Of a DNA stretch of 64,000 nt, positions 34,797 to 44,660 are shown piece after piece (within the stretch, counting starts at the first letter, position 1; the number at the start of each line of letters is the position of its first letter). Origin of the DNA: JANQRZ01 sp965214485. Its GTDB lineage: Bacteria > Bacteroidota > Rhodothermia > Rhodothermales > JANQRZ01. The stretch covers positions 62,001 through 126,000 of the forward strand of contig CBDCBW010000010.1 in the NCBI GenBank assembly GCA_965214485.1. Reading direction: 5' to 3'. A program made the translations under genes and the position numbers. The notes beneath the pieces are model-generated. The model was not told the DNA's origin, made no database searches, and saw nothing but the letters and a program-made list of their open reading frames with translations.

Positions 34797-36275
34797 TTGG
34801 CCGACGACCGCCTCTCCGTACCCGATTCCCCTGTTGTGCTTCAGGAGGCCGTATGGCGCTGGGGGCAACGGGCGCTGGCGGCCGGGCTGGCCGGGGGCAT
34901 CGTGCTCTCGCTTTTGGCAGCGTGGCGCGCGCCGGAGGTGGCCCTTCTCCTCCCCGTAGCTCTGCTCGGGCTGGTCGCTGCCACGGTGCTCTTTCGGCAT
35001 CCGGTGCTGAACCTGGTGGTGGTGCTCGGCGGCTTCGTCGCGGTGGTGAATTCAGATCCCGGCGTTCAGCTCTCCGAGTTGATTTACGGGGTGTATTACT
35101 ACGCCTTCGTCTTCCACTGGTACGGGGTGCGATTTCTCACCGGCACCCGCATCGTCCGGACGTGGCTGGACCGAGCCCTCGCCCTCTTCATCGTAGGCGG
35201 AGGCGGGCTCGGTGTGGCGATGGGCTTCCTCCTCGGCGCTGAGCTTGGGGCGATTCGAGCGGACTTCACGGCCTTTTCCATGCTCGCCCTCTACTTCCCC
35301 GTCAAGGAGCTCTGCCGGACCCACCGCCGCGGCCCCGAGATCGTCATGGCGTCTCTGCTCTGGATCGGGTTGTTTCTCAGTGTGAACACTTTCCGGCTCT
35401 TCCGTGGGGTGGTCCAATCCGCGACGCTAGCGTGGCAGATAGCCGACGTGCGGTTCGGGGCCGTCGAGACGCTGATCCTCGTTTCGTGCTTCACCTTGCT
35501 CGTCCTGCTGCTGCTCGCGCACCGCTGGTGGGAGCGGTTCGGGCTGCTCGGGCTGCTCACGCTCGGGCTAGGGGCGCTCGTGTTGACGCGGGGGCGGACG
35601 TTCTGGATCGCGTTCGTGCTCGGGGCCGGGCTCTTCCTCGTCTTGCTCCGAGGCCGCCAGCGGCTCCGCCTCGCCACGCTGATCGGCGGGGGGACGTTGG
35701 CCCTCGTTGCCGTCGCGCTCGTTTTCTTCGGCCAGTTCGCTGAGCTCATCCTGAGCGGGACGCTGAACCGGATCGCGACGATCGAGGGGGCTGCGTCCCA
35801 GGACGTCTCGCTGATCGCACGCTTCATCGAGGCCGAGGCGATAGGGCGGGACTACCTCTCTCGGAACCCCATCTTGGGGCACGGCTTCGGCACCATGTTT
35901 CGGTTCTACGACATCATAGAGGTGGGAACCGTAAACCGCACGTTCTCTCACAACGGGTACATCGCCGTGTGGTTCAAGCTCGGAATCTTCGGGCTGCTCA
36001 CCCTTCTGCTCTGCTGGGGGCGTGCCCTTCTTGACGCCTACCTGACGTACCGCGACGGCCGCCTTCCCGAGCGGCACCGAGCCTTTGCCCTCATTGCCCT
36101 CGTCTCGCTCACCGTGGTCTCCCTGACGGCGAACACGGCGATCTTCTTTCTGACGATAGACCAGATGTTCGCCTTCGCCCTCCTGGTGGCCCTCGTCAGC
36201 GGCCTCGCGCAGCGCTACGAGCGCGGCAGCGGCTGGGCTTCCGAGACCCGCCGCCTGCCGACGACGGCAGCATGA
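34797..36275 (+). CDS. O-antigen ligase/polymerase-like (Wzy_C family) membrane protein
   Basis: A 492-residue protein from a TTG start with about 12 membrane segments. A periplasmic loop around residues 335-390 contains ARFIEAEAIGRDYLSRNPILGHGFGT, the usual Wzy/WaaL-type loop. It probably polymerises the repeat unit in the periplasm. It overlaps the next gene by ATGA. Codon use is less GC-extreme than housekeeping neighbours, common for surface-polysaccharide genes. Confidence 0.82.
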   Translation: MADDRLSVPDSPVVLQEAVWRWGQRALAAGLAGGIVLSLLAAWRAPEVALLLPVALLGLVAATVLFRHPVLNLVVVLGGFVAVVNSDPGVQLSELIYGVYYYAFVFHWYGVRFLTGTRIVRTWLDRALALFIVGGGGLGVAMGFLLGAELGAIRADFTAFSMLALYFPVKELCRTHRRGPEIVMASLLWIGLFLSVNTFRLFRGVVQSATLAWQIADVRFGAVETLILVSCFTLLVLLLLAHRWWERFGLLGLLTLGLGALVLTRGRTFWIAFVLGAGLFLVLLRGRQRLRLATLIGGGTLALVAVALVFFGQFAELILSGTLNRIATIEGAASQDVSLIARFIEAEAIGRDYLSRNPILGHGFGTMFRFYDIIEVGTVNRTFSHNGYIAVWFKLGIFGLLTLLLCWGRALLDAYLTYRDGRLPERHRAFALIALVSLTVVSLTANTAIFFLTIDQMFAFALLVALVSGLAQRYERGSGWASETRRLPTTAA

Positions 36276-37687
36276 GCGGAGGACACCAGATCCTCAAGAA
36301 TGTGGGCGCGCTTACGGCGGCGCGCGGCGTCACGGCCGTCGCTACGTTCGTCACTACGGTCTACCTAGCGCGTGTGCTGGAGCCGGCGGGCTACGGCATC
36401 CTCAACTGGGGGCTGGCCTTCCTGGCCTACTTCACCTTCGCCGCCGACCTCGGGATGGGGGTCTACGCGATGCGGGAGGTCGCCCGCTCCGAAGAGCAGG
36501 CGCGGCGGCTGCCGGGCCACGTTCTCTTCCTCCGCTTTTCAGGAGCCCTCGTCACCTTTGCCGTCTTTCTCGGCGTCGTGTGGCTGCTCGAGGAGGAGCC
36601 GCTCTTCAAGCTCACCGTGGCGGTGTTGGGGCTCAGCCTCTTCGCGCACGCGGTCGAGCTCGGGTGGGTGTACCACGGGCTACAGCGGCTGAGCGTGGTG
36701 GCCGTCCGCAACGTGATCGCCTCGGCGGTGACGCTGGCAGGCGTCTTCGTCCTCGTCCAGCGTCCGGAGCAGGTGGTGCTGGGCGCGGCCGTGATGGTGG
36801 CGGCCATCGCGCTCCCCAACCTGTGGCTCCTGGTCACCTACGCCCGAGAGTTCGGACGCCCGCGCTTCACCTTCGACCGGCGGCTCTGGTGGGCCATGCT
36901 GGTCCCGGCCCTCCCCATCGCCGCGTCCCACCTCCTCACGACCATCAACACGAACCTGGACCAGGTGATGCTGGGGCTGCTCCGGACCGAGACCGAGGTG
37001 GGGTGGTACGCCGCGGCCTACCGGGTCGTCACGGCGGCGACGATCCCCTGGCAGATCGCGTTCCAGGCGTTCGTGCCTTCGCTCGCCAGCGCGGTCGGCG
37101 ACCCGGCGGCGATGCGCGCGCGCGCGCACCCCTTCGTGACGGCGCTCTACGCGCTCGGCCTGCCCATCGCCGTCGGGGGGTTCTTGCTGGCCCCGGACAT
37201 CGTCACGGTCTTCGGTGCGGAGTATGCTCCAGCGAGCTTGCCCCTCGGAATCCTGATGGGAAGCCTCGGCCTGATGTACGCGCGCGTTGCGTACGGCGGG
37301 TGTCTCCTGGCGTGGGACCGGCAGCGCATCTACACCGGTGTCCTGGCCCTCGGGGCCGTGCTCAACATCGTGCTTAATCTCACCTTGATCCCCCGATACG
37401 GCATCGGAGGAGCCGCCGTGGCGACCCTAGCGAGCGAGGCCGTCGTCACCGTGGGCTCGGGCGCAGTGCACTACAGCATGGTGCGGGAGCTGTGCCTCGG
37501 CGCGCTCGGCCGCACCGTGGTGGCAACGGCCCTCGGGGTCGCGCTCCCCTTGCTCGCCGCTCAGGCGCTGGGCGTGCCGCCGCTCCTCGCTGCCGGAGCG
37601 GCCGTCGCCGGGTATGCCGTAGCCGCCCTCGCGCTCCGGGTCGTGGAGCCGTCAGTGCTCCGAAACCTACGAGGAAACCCAACGTGA
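36272..37687 (+). CDS. Wzx-type flippase (oligosaccharide translocase family)
   Basis: A 471-residue protein with 12-14 hydrophobic segments. It begins GGHQILKNVGALTAARGVTAVATFVTTVYLARVLEPAGYGILNWGLAF, a typical polysaccharide-flippase start, and moves lipid-linked repeat units across the inner membrane. Starts inside the stop of the Wzy-like gene (ATGA). A (GC)7 run at 37114-37127 lies in the coding part. Confidence 0.9.
   Translation: MSGGHQILKNVGALTAARGVTAVATFVTTVYLARVLEPAGYGILNWGLAFLAYFTFAADLGMGVYAMREVARSEEQARRLPGHVLFLRFSGALVTFAVFLGVVWLLEEEPLFKLTVAVLGLSLFAHAVELGWVYHGLQRLSVVAVRNVIASAVTLAGVFVLVQRPEQVVLGAAVMVAAIALPNLWLLVTYAREFGRPRFTFDRRLWWAMLVPALPIAASHLLTTINTNLDQVMLGLLRTETEVGWYAAAYRVVTAATIPWQIAFQAFVPSLASAVGDPAAMRARAHPFVTALYALGLPIAVGGFLLAPDIVTVFGAEYAPASLPLGILMGSLGLMYARVAYGGCLLAWDRQRIYTGVLALGAVLNIVLNLTLIPRYGIGGAAVATLASEAVVTVGSGAVHYSMVRELCLGALGRTVVATALGVALPLLAAQALGVPPLLAAGAAVAGYAVAALALRVVEPSVLRNLRGNPT
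37114..37127. repeat. (GC)7 dinucleotide run inside the flippase gene
   Basis: Seven GC dinucleotides in the coding sequence (encoding RARA). Slippage by one unit would shift the frame. Confidence 0.6.
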
Positions 37688-37794
37688 TCTCTCGCCTCAA
37701 GAGCCCTCCCCGGCCCCGCGCAGTGTAGCATGGGCTCTCGGTTCTTACACGGAAAGCAGACACAAGAGGGGTGGACGATCCGGGAATAAGCCGG

Positions 37795-37802
37795 TAGCTT
37801 TC
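37795..37802 (+). promoter_or_regulatory. TAGCTTTC promoter-like element before the FkbM methyltransferase gene
   Basis: An octamer of the recurrent TAnnTTTC form, 62 bases before the GTG at 37865, in the 177-bp gap after the flippase gene. It suggests a second transcript start within the polysaccharide locus. Confidence 0.3.
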
Positions 37803-37864
37803 CTGCAACGCCCCTTCTGGTCCCGAACCAGCGCTGCCCGAAGAGTTTCCTACGCCCAGAGACC

Positions 37865-38776
37865 GTGATTCCAGGATCGAAGCCCCTTCGCCACATCGCC
37901 CTCCAGGCTCGGGAGGCCGTCCGGCTCTTGCGCCGACCCCCACTGGGACTATCTAAGGGAGAAGTACTTGCGGCTCAGTCGAAACTCGAGGTGCTCGCGC
38001 TGCGGGCGTCCCTCCAGAGCGAGTCCCCGACCTCGCCGGTAGACCTCCTCGGCTATGCTATTCACTACGCCCGCTTCGACTCGTTTCGCTTTCTGTTCGA
38101 AGAGATTTTCCTCCACGAAGACTACTTTTTCGAAACCGACGCTCCAGCCCCATTCATCCTGGATGCCGGAAGCAACATCGGGATGAGCACACTCTACTTC
38201 AAAAAGCTTTACCCCGATGCGCGCATCATCGGGTTCGAGGCGATGCCTTCCACGTTCGAGATTCTCAGGAAAAACGTGGAGGAGAACAGGCTCCGCGACG
38301 TCACCGTGTACAACCGGGCGCTCGCGGCGACGCCGGGCACCACCAGCTTCCGCTCCGACCCCTCCGAAGCTGGGAGCCTTCTCGCAAGCGCCGCAACGCC
38401 CGACACCGACGGGACCTGCCACGTCGAGAACGCCCTCCTCTCCGACTATATCGACGGCCCCGTTGACCTCCTCAAGCTTGATGTCGAAGGAGCCGAAGAT
38501 GCGGTCCTGCAGGAGTTGGTGGCGAGCGGGAAGCTCTCTTCTATCCGCAAGATCATCTTCGAATACCACCATCACCTCCTCGAGTACCATCAGCGCACTC
38601 CGTCGGGGCGTGACACGCTTTCCGAGACCCTTAGCCTACTGGAACGAGCGGGGTTCGGCTACCTCATCAGCGGCTCCTTCGAGCAGCCGCCGCGCCCGGG
38701 ATCCTCGCAGAACTTTCTCATCTTCGCGTACGCGAAGAAAGAGCTTCCACACCTGGCCCCTGAATCCTCGGAGTAA
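37865..38776 (+). CDS. FkbM family methyltransferase
   Basis: A 303-residue SAM-dependent methyltransferase from a GTG start. The SAM loop is ILDAGSNIGMSTLYF (about residue 98), followed by IIGFEAMPSTFEILRKNV and LLKLDVEGAEDAVLQEL (about 200), the FkbM signature. It likely O-methylates a sugar of the exopolysaccharide. Non-GC-extreme codon use fits the locus. Confidence 0.88.
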   Translation: MIPGSKPLRHIALQAREAVRLLRRPPLGLSKGEVLAAQSKLEVLALRASLQSESPTSPVDLLGYAIHYARFDSFRFLFEEIFLHEDYFFETDAPAPFILDAGSNIGMSTLYFKKLYPDARIIGFEAMPSTFEILRKNVEENRLRDVTVYNRALAATPGTTSFRSDPSEAGSLLASAATPDTDGTCHVENALLSDYIDGPVDLLKLDVEGAEDAVLQELVASGKLSSIRKIIFEYHHHLLEYHQRTPSGRDTLSETLSLLERAGFGYLISGSFEQPPRPGSSQNFLIFAYAKKELPHLAPESSE

Positions 38777-38842
38777 GGTTGCGTGCCGCCATGGACTGGC
38801 TCTGTCCTGGTCTCTCTCCACTCCGATCCTTCACAGTGCCCG

Positions 38843-39610
38843 ATGAACCGAGATGTCCAACCCCTCACCGTCTTCCCGGCTTACGACGCGAAGCGTAAGG
38901 GCAGTACAGGGCTGCGGCGGCTCCTGTTTAAGCTCTCTCCGGTCCCCCTCCACACGCTCCACCCTCTCCTCTTCGAGGCGCGGCTGAAGCTGGTCCGCCT
39001 GCGGAGCCGGAACGTCCCTACCCGCTTCCGCGACGCTGAGGAGCTGCTGGTCAACATAGGTCCTGGCAACTCAGGCCGGGCAGGGTGGGTGAACGTGGAC
39101 ATTTTCGAGGGCGAGGGCGTAACGTGCCTCTACGACTGCCGGAAGCGGCTCCCTTTCCCCGACGGCTCCGTCCGGGGCATCTTCACCGAGCATGTCGTCG
39201 AGCACATTGACTACACCGAGGAGGCTCCCTACTTCGTCTCGGAGTGCCACCGCGTGCTAGAACCGGGAGGCACCCTCCGCATTGTCGTGCCCGACGCGGG
39301 GCGCTACCTCGAAGCCTACTGCGCCGGGACGTGGGAACCCCTCGAGCAGCTCCGCGAGCTAGGCCCCGACCACATTGACCCCCACCATGGCGGGCGGTAC
39401 GCGACGCGGATGGAGCTCGTCAACGCCATCTTCCGGCAGGGCTTCGAGCATAAGTTCGCTTACGACTATGAGACGCTCCGGTATCTCCTATGCCGTTACG
39501 GTTTCGAGGACGTCCGGCAATGCGCCTTCGGGGAGTCAGCGCTCGATGCCCTCGCCCTCGACCAGCCGGGGCGGGCCGCAGAGAGCCTCTACGTAGAAGC
39601 AGTCAAGTGA
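38843..39610 (+). CDS. SAM-dependent methyltransferase (Methyltransf_11-like)
   Basis: A 255-residue protein. LVNIGPGNSGRAGWVNVDIF replaces the canonical SAM glycine loop, followed by LPFPDGSVRGIFTEHVVEHIDY and CHRVLEPGGTLRIVVPD. This is the form seen in methyltransferases of sugar-biosynthesis clusters. The ATG at 38843 is preferred to an upstream GTG that would add an unconserved leader. Its stop overlaps the GTG of the next gene (GTGA). Confidence 0.82.
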   Translation: MNRDVQPLTVFPAYDAKRKGSTGLRRLLFKLSPVPLHTLHPLLFEARLKLVRLRSRNVPTRFRDAEELLVNIGPGNSGRAGWVNVDIFEGEGVTCLYDCRKRLPFPDGSVRGIFTEHVVEHIDYTEEAPYFVSECHRVLEPGGTLRIVVPDAGRYLEAYCAGTWEPLEQLRELGPDHIDPHHGGRYATRMELVNAIFRQGFEHKFAYDYETLRYLLCRYGFEDVRQCAFGESALDALALDQPGRAAESLYVEAVK

Positions 39611-40902
39611 ACCGCTCCCTCCCCTCCCAACCGCCGACCTCCGCTCCCCGCCTGCTCCTGTTCGAACCTAACAGCGGAGGGCATCACGCTGGCTACGTCG
39701 CCCACATCCTTCAGGCGTGGCGGGAGCTAGCTGTCCCCGGCCGGATCGTGGCGGCTGTCTCCCCGCGCCTATTTGACGAGCACCCCCGTCTCCGGGACCT
39801 TGCCTTCGACGACGGGCGTGGAGCGGCCGAGTTCGTCGAGATGCCGGAGGCCCCAGCGCTACGAGGTCGCCCCCTCGTGGTGAAGGGTCTCGGGGAACGC
39901 CGCCTGCTCAAGAAGTACCTGGAACTGTTGCAGCCCGAGCAGGCCCTCCACCTATTCATGGACCACGGCCAGTTCGCCCTCGCCACAGGCCTCCGGTTCT
40001 CGTACCCTGTCTCGCTGTCCGGCCTCTTCCTACGCATCTCCCACCAGCGTGCGCGCCCCGGCGAGAGCCTCCGCGAGAGGGCCGTCCGAATGCGGAAGCG
40101 GTGGCTGCTCCGGGCAGCTCTCGGCAACCCCCACATGGGGGTCGTCTTCTCGTCGGACCCGACCGTTGCTCCGGCGGTCCGCGCGCTCGACCCCGGGGCA
40201 CGGGCGGTCACGCTGCCGGACCCCGTACCGCTCGCCTCGGACTACGGAGACGCCGAGGCGACTAGGGCTGCTTACGGGGTAGAACCGGAGCGGACTCTCA
40301 TGGTCCTCTTCGGCGTCCTCGCCGAGCGAAAGGGAGTGCTCAAGACGCTCGACGCGCTCCGCCGCCTTCCCGACGAAGCATGCGCCCGCCTCTGCGTGCT
40401 CTTCGCGGGCCCGGTGGAGTCGGACCTAGCTGGACGGCTGCGCCCGGCGATGGCAGCCGTGATGCGGGAGCGCCCAGCCCAGCTCCTTCTCCACGAGGCT
40501 TACCTCCAGGAGGCGGAGATCAACACACTCATGGGGGCTGCCGACCTCGCGCTTGTCCCGTACCAGGCACACGCCGGAACGAGCTCCGTGCTCATCCGAG
40601 CAGCCGGAGCGAGGTGCCCCGTCGTGAGCCAGGACTACGGGCTGATGGGCGAGCAGGTACGCGAGCATGCGCTCGGCGTCGCAGTCGACGCGACGGAGCC
40701 AGCGGCGCTCGCAGCAGCCATCGAGCAGTTCCTCGGCGGCCGGTGGGAGCGGCCGCACGACCCAGACCGCGCCCGCGCGTTCGCGGCGACCCAGACGCCG
40801 GAGTCCTACGCTAGCGCCCTCCTCGGCGGCCTCGGCCTCCTCCCCGAGGCGGTCGCCTCGCCCCCCAGGCAGGGGCCGACCCGGAGACCTGGCGCGCTCT
40901 AG
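39607..40902 (+). CDS. Glycosyltransferase (GT-B fold, group 1-like)
   Basis: A 431-residue protein beginning with PRLLLFEPNSGGHHAGYVAHIL, a donor-glycosyltransferase N-terminal domain. The C-terminal half has a group-1 core: LMVLFGVLAERKGVLKTLDAL, then DLALVPYQAHAGTSSVLIRAAGARCPVVS. Likely adds a sugar to the polysaccharide repeat unit on the cytoplasmic side. The GTG start overlaps the preceding stop. Confidence 0.85.
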   Translation: MNRSLPSQPPTSAPRLLLFEPNSGGHHAGYVAHILQAWRELAVPGRIVAAVSPRLFDEHPRLRDLAFDDGRGAAEFVEMPEAPALRGRPLVVKGLGERRLLKKYLELLQPEQALHLFMDHGQFALATGLRFSYPVSLSGLFLRISHQRARPGESLRERAVRMRKRWLLRAALGNPHMGVVFSSDPTVAPAVRALDPGARAVTLPDPVPLASDYGDAEATRAAYGVEPERTLMVLFGVLAERKGVLKTLDALRRLPDEACARLCVLFAGPVESDLAGRLRPAMAAVMRERPAQLLLHEAYLQEAEINTLMGAADLALVPYQAHAGTSSVLIRAAGARCPVVSQDYGLMGEQVREHALGVAVDATEPAALAAAIEQFLGGRWERPHDPDRARAFAATQTPESYASALLGGLGLLPEAVASPPRQGPTRRPGAL

Positions 40903-40913
40903 CCCTCTTCCCT

Positions 40914-42218
40914 ATGCCCTCTGGTGCTTCTGTAAAAACTGTCTGCGTGCAATGGCCGCGCCTCGGCCCTTACCATCTCGCGCGGCTGCGGGCCGCCCAC
41001 GAGCGCCTCGCCCGCGAGGGGGTGCGCCTCGTAGCGCTGGAGACGGCGGGGCAGGACGAGACCTACGCGTGGCGCCAGGAGCGAGGGGCGACGTCCTACG
41101 AGCGGGTGCAGGTCTTCGAGGGGGGCGTCTTCGAGGAGCTCCCACCCCGTGCTATTTTCGAGGGCGTGACGGCAGCGCTGGAGCGCATCGAGCCGGACGC
41201 CGTGGTGATTAACTCGTACAGCGCGCCCGACGCTCAGGCTGCCCTCGTGTGGTGCCGACGCCGACGCCGGACGGCGGTCGTGCTGATGGAGAGCAAGGCC
41301 GACGACGCCGCGCGCTCCGGCCTCCGCGAATGGATCAAGGCGAGCATCGTCCGCCAGTTCGACGCTGCGCTCGCCGGGGGATCGCCGCAGGTGGCTTACC
41401 TCGACCGCCTCGGCTTCCCGACCGAGTATGCCTTCCTCACATGCGACGCCGTCGATAACGACTTCTTCCGCCAAGGTGCCGAGGCCGCTCGTGCTAACCC
41501 CGATGCCGTCCGCCACCTCCCCGGCCTCGCCGACGAGACCCCCTATTTCCTCGCTTCCAACCGCTTCGTGGCTCGCAAGAACCTCGGCGTGCTGCTCCGC
41601 GCCTACGGGACCTACCGTCGCACCGCCGAGAGGTGCCCCGCCGAGGGGTGCCCCGCAGCCGTCCCGTGGCGGCTCCTGATGCTCGGCGACGGCCCCCTTC
41701 GGGCAGACCTCGAAGCGCTCGTTGCGCGCGAAAACATCGGCGGGGTGACGTTCTGCGGCTTTCGCCAGATCGAGGAGCTGCCCGCCTACTACGGGCTGGC
41801 CGGGGCGTTCGTCCACGCCGCACTCGTCGAGCAGTGGGGGTTGGTGGTCAACGAGGCGATGGCGGCGGGCCTGCCGGTACTGGTCTCCGAGCGCGTCGGC
41901 TCAGCCTACGACCTCGTCCTTGAGGGCGAGACGGGCTTTCGGTTCGACCCGGAGCGCCCGGAGGACTTGGCGCGGATGATGGCCCGCCTGGCTGCGCCGG
42001 GGCCAGACCAGGCGGACGCCCGTGCGGCGATGGGCGAGCGTGCGCAGGCGGTGGTGGCCGGATGGGCACCGGAACAGTTCGGGGAGGGGCTGTGGCAGGC
42101 GGTGCAGGCAGGGCGCAGCAGAGCAAATCGGCCGTTTTCTGCTACGGTCCGTTTTCTTCTTTGGGCGATGCGGACGCTCTCGCGTGAAGTAAAGAGCTTC
42201 CACGCCATCAAAGAGTAG
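40914..42218 (+). CDS. Glycosyltransferase family 4-like
   Basis: A 434-residue GT-B enzyme. WPRLGPYHLARLRAAHERL opens the acceptor domain; the donor domain has FLASNRFVARKNLGVLLRAY, LLMLGDGPLRADLEAL and AALVEQWGLVVNEAMAAGLPVLVSERVGSAYDLV, with the EX7E-type acidic pair. Eleven bases after the previous glycosyltransferase gene. A duplicated CPAEGCPA piece lies near residue 243. Confidence 0.88.
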   Translation: MPSGASVKTVCVQWPRLGPYHLARLRAAHERLAREGVRLVALETAGQDETYAWRQERGATSYERVQVFEGGVFEELPPRAIFEGVTAALERIEPDAVVINSYSAPDAQAALVWCRRRRRTAVVLMESKADDAARSGLREWIKASIVRQFDAALAGGSPQVAYLDRLGFPTEYAFLTCDAVDNDFFRQGAEAARANPDAVRHLPGLADETPYFLASNRFVARKNLGVLLRAYGTYRRTAERCPAEGCPAAVPWRLLMLGDGPLRADLEALVARENIGGVTFCGFRQIEELPAYYGLAGAFVHAALVEQWGLVVNEAMAAGLPVLVSERVGSAYDLVLEGETGFRFDPERPEDLARMMARLAAPGPDQADARAAMGERAQAVVAGWAPEQFGEGLWQAVQAGRSRANRPFSATVRFLLWAMRTLSREVKSFHAIKE

Positions 42219-42331
42219 CCACCCTCAGCGCTCAGGCTGCTCGCTTCGCTCGCCCACTCAGCCGCGCCTGAACCGTCCTGCCGCATCTCTACAGGACCTT
42301 ACAGCCCCTTCGCTCCCTAGCGCTGCGCCTC

Positions 42332-43450
42332 ATGGTTCCTCCCGTTTTCGTCCTGGGCCGCTTTCCTCCTCCGTTCGACGGGCAGACGTTGGCTACCGAG
42401 CGCATCGCCTCTCTGCTCGAGGACCGGTTCGACGTACAGCGGCTGGACACGCAAGCGCCGGAGGGCGATCACGTTCGAGGGGACGAGGGTTTCAGCTTTT
42501 CGCGGTTCCGACACTACCTCGGGCTTCGGGCGACCCTGCGAGCCGCCCTTGCGAGACGGCCTACGGCCCCCGTCCTCTGGAACTCCATTTCGCCGATGCC
42601 GCTCGGCCACTGGCGCGATGTGCTTACCACGATGCCCGCCTTCCAGCCCGGCCAGCCGGTCCACGCCGTCCTGCACCGCGCCACGTTCGACGGCCTCTTT
42701 ACCGGCCGGCTCACCGCTCCGACGGCCCGGCGGCTCGTGCGCCGCATGACCTCGTTTGTGTTCCAGAGCGAGCACCTCGCCACCGCGTGCGCGCCGTGGG
42801 TCCCCGAGGCCAAGCGGCTCGTCATCCCGAACACGATCGACGACGCCGTGGTGTGCACCGAGCGGGAGGTTGAGGCCAAGCAGGCGGCGTACTCCACTGA
42901 CCGGCCGCTCCGGCTCCTGTTCGTGAGCAACATGCTCCCCGAGAAGGGCTACCTCGACGTGCTGCGCGCCGTCGGTCTGCTCCAGGAGCGCGGCCTCGGG
43001 GTCGAGACCGATTTCGTGGGCGGGTGGCCGGCTGAGGCGGCGCGCGCTGCGTTCGAGCGCGAGGCGGCCTCCCTGGGCGGCTCCGTGCGCCACCACGGGG
43101 CAGTCGCCGACCGAGCAGCCATCAAAGCGCTCTATCTCGCCGCCGACGCCTTCATCCTGCCGACCGTCCACCCGACGGAGACTCAGCCGAAGGCGATCAT
43201 CGAAGCGCTCGGGGCCGCGACGCCCGTCATCACCACCCGACGCCCGATCATGGAAGCGCTCGTGCACGACGGCCGCGAGGGATTCCTCGTCGAGCCGCAC
43301 ACCCCCCCCGCCATCGCCGAGGCCGTCGAACGGCTCCGCGACCCCGACCGTTGGCGGTCCCTCTCCGCGCGCGCGCGCGCGCGGTTCGAGCTCGCTTTCA
43401 GCCCGGCGTCCGTCCGCCTGCGCTGGGAGGCCCTCTTAGCCGGGACTTAG
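42332..43450 (+). CDS. Glycosyltransferase family 4-like
   Basis: A 372-residue GT-B enzyme. It has a short N-terminal glycine-poor loop (GRFPPPFDGQTLATERI) and a donor domain with LLFVSNMLPEKGYLDVLRAV, FILPTVHPTETQPKAIIEALGAATPVIT and DGREGFLVEP. Last plus-strand glycosyltransferase of the locus. A (CG)9 run near the end (43366-43383) encodes ARARAR and could slip out of frame. Confidence 0.88.
   Translation: MVPPVFVLGRFPPPFDGQTLATERIASLLEDRFDVQRLDTQAPEGDHVRGDEGFSFSRFRHYLGLRATLRAALARRPTAPVLWNSISPMPLGHWRDVLTTMPAFQPGQPVHAVLHRATFDGLFTGRLTAPTARRLVRRMTSFVFQSEHLATACAPWVPEAKRLVIPNTIDDAVVCTEREVEAKQAAYSTDRPLRLLFVSNMLPEKGYLDVLRAVGLLQERGLGVETDFVGGWPAEAARAAFEREAASLGGSVRHHGAVADRAAIKALYLAADAFILPTVHPTETQPKAIIEALGAATPVITTRRPIMEALVHDGREGFLVEPHTPPAIAEAVERLRDPDRWRSLSARARARFELAFSPASVRLRWEALLAGT
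43366..43383. repeat. (CG)9 dinucleotide run inside a glycosyltransferase gene
   Basis: Nine CG units encode an Arg-Ala stretch about 25 codons before the stop. Gain or loss of one unit would frameshift the C-terminus. Confidence 0.65.
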
Positions 43451-43463
43451 CGCTCGCGCCCCG

Positions 43464-44508
43464 TCAACTCGCCCGGATCAGCTTCTGGAGCCGGCGCGGG
43501 ACGGCAATCGCCAGGTCGCGCAGCACCTTCTCCGGCGTGCGGCGGGGGACCCCCAACCGCTGCCCGAGGTAGGCCCGGAACAGGTTCCCTACCGGGACGG
43601 CCCAAAACTGCGAGGACGGATTGAGGACCTCCTCGAAGAGGCGGCGGATCCCGTAGCGCTTTTCCGCCGGGAGGTGCCAGATCGCCAGGTCGAGGTCCTC
43701 CGGCCGAGCGGTGTGGTAGGCGAAGAGAGAGGTCCAGATGCGCCGGATGAACGGGTTGGCCGTCCCGCTCGCGTAGCCCAGCTTGTGGTAGAGAAACGAC
43801 AGCGACTGTGCCTCCTCGTTGAACTTCGAGGCTCCTCGGTGGAACCGGTCCATTAGCACGTTCCAAAGCGGCCTGAGCTCGGCCTCAATCCGCCGCGTCG
43901 CGTCGCCTGTGGCGGCGAACACCTCGCCCCCGGCGTAGACCGGTACGGCATCGACCGGCGCGCCGAGAAGCTCTTCGTAAATCCCCCTCATGTCCCGCCG
44001 CGTCAGCCCGTGCTGGACCTCGTCCTCGCCCAGCCCCACGTCGTAGGTGAGCAGGCCGTGGGCACCGCGTCGCGGCCGCCATCTCCGCCACCGGGCGGAC
44101 CCAGAGGCAGTCGGAGTCGAGGAGGACCGCCACGTCGGCGGGGGCCGTGCGCCCGGCGAGCTCGGTGATGAGGTCGAAGACGTAGAACTGGTTCCGCCAC
44201 GCGCCGAAGTACCCCTTCGGCGGGACGAAGGTGAACGGGACGCGGACCACCTCCACGCCGAGCCGGTCGAGGAACGCCGACAGGTCGAACCCGTCGACGC
44301 GCGGGACGGCCTCGGCGTTCGTGAACAGGAGGTGGCGCGCCTCCGGGTTGTGCCGGGCGCTCGAGGCGAAGAGCGCCGCGGCGCAGCGCCAGTAGACCGC
44401 CTGAAAAGCCGGCGCAGACGTGTCGCCGCCGACGGCCGGGTAGAAGCTCTCTTCCCCCGGCGGCTCCTCGTACATCCAGGTGGCGATATAGACGTGACCT
44501 TCGCTCAT
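43464..44508 (-). CDS. GT-A-like glycosyltransferase or nucleotide-sugar binding protein, frameshifted
   Basis: The N-terminal half (MSEGHVYIATWMYEEPP..., to about residue 147) has an AVLLDSDCLWVRP strand, a DxD-like donor site of GT-A enzymes. The C-terminal half (HGLLTYDVGLGEDEVQHG..., ending RRLQKLIRAS) continues in another frame. The join is in GGG at 44060-44062, where one extra base breaks the frame; removing it gives one protein of about 347 residues. It faces the plus-strand glycosyltransferase genes and probably serves the same locus. Broken gene or sequence error cannot be told apart here. Confidence 0.7.
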
Positions 44509-44528
44509 GATAGACGTGACCCTCGCTC
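44488..44528. repeat. Direct duplication (19 bp, 22-bp period) over a gene start
   Basis: Two near-identical 19-bp copies (ATAGACGTGACC..CGCTC, one mismatch) separated by 3 bp. The first covers the initial codons of the minus-strand GT-A-like gene; the second lies just upstream of its ATG. Confidence 0.65.
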
Positions 44529-44660
44529 GCGCGACCTCCAAGCGGGCCGAGCGGCCTGGGGCTTTTCTAACGTGCTCCGAAGATACCCAGGGTTCCCGGC
44601 CCTGCGAGGAGGCGTATTCTGCTTGGCCCCCGTCCTGCCCGATTCTTCGTCTGTCGCCGT

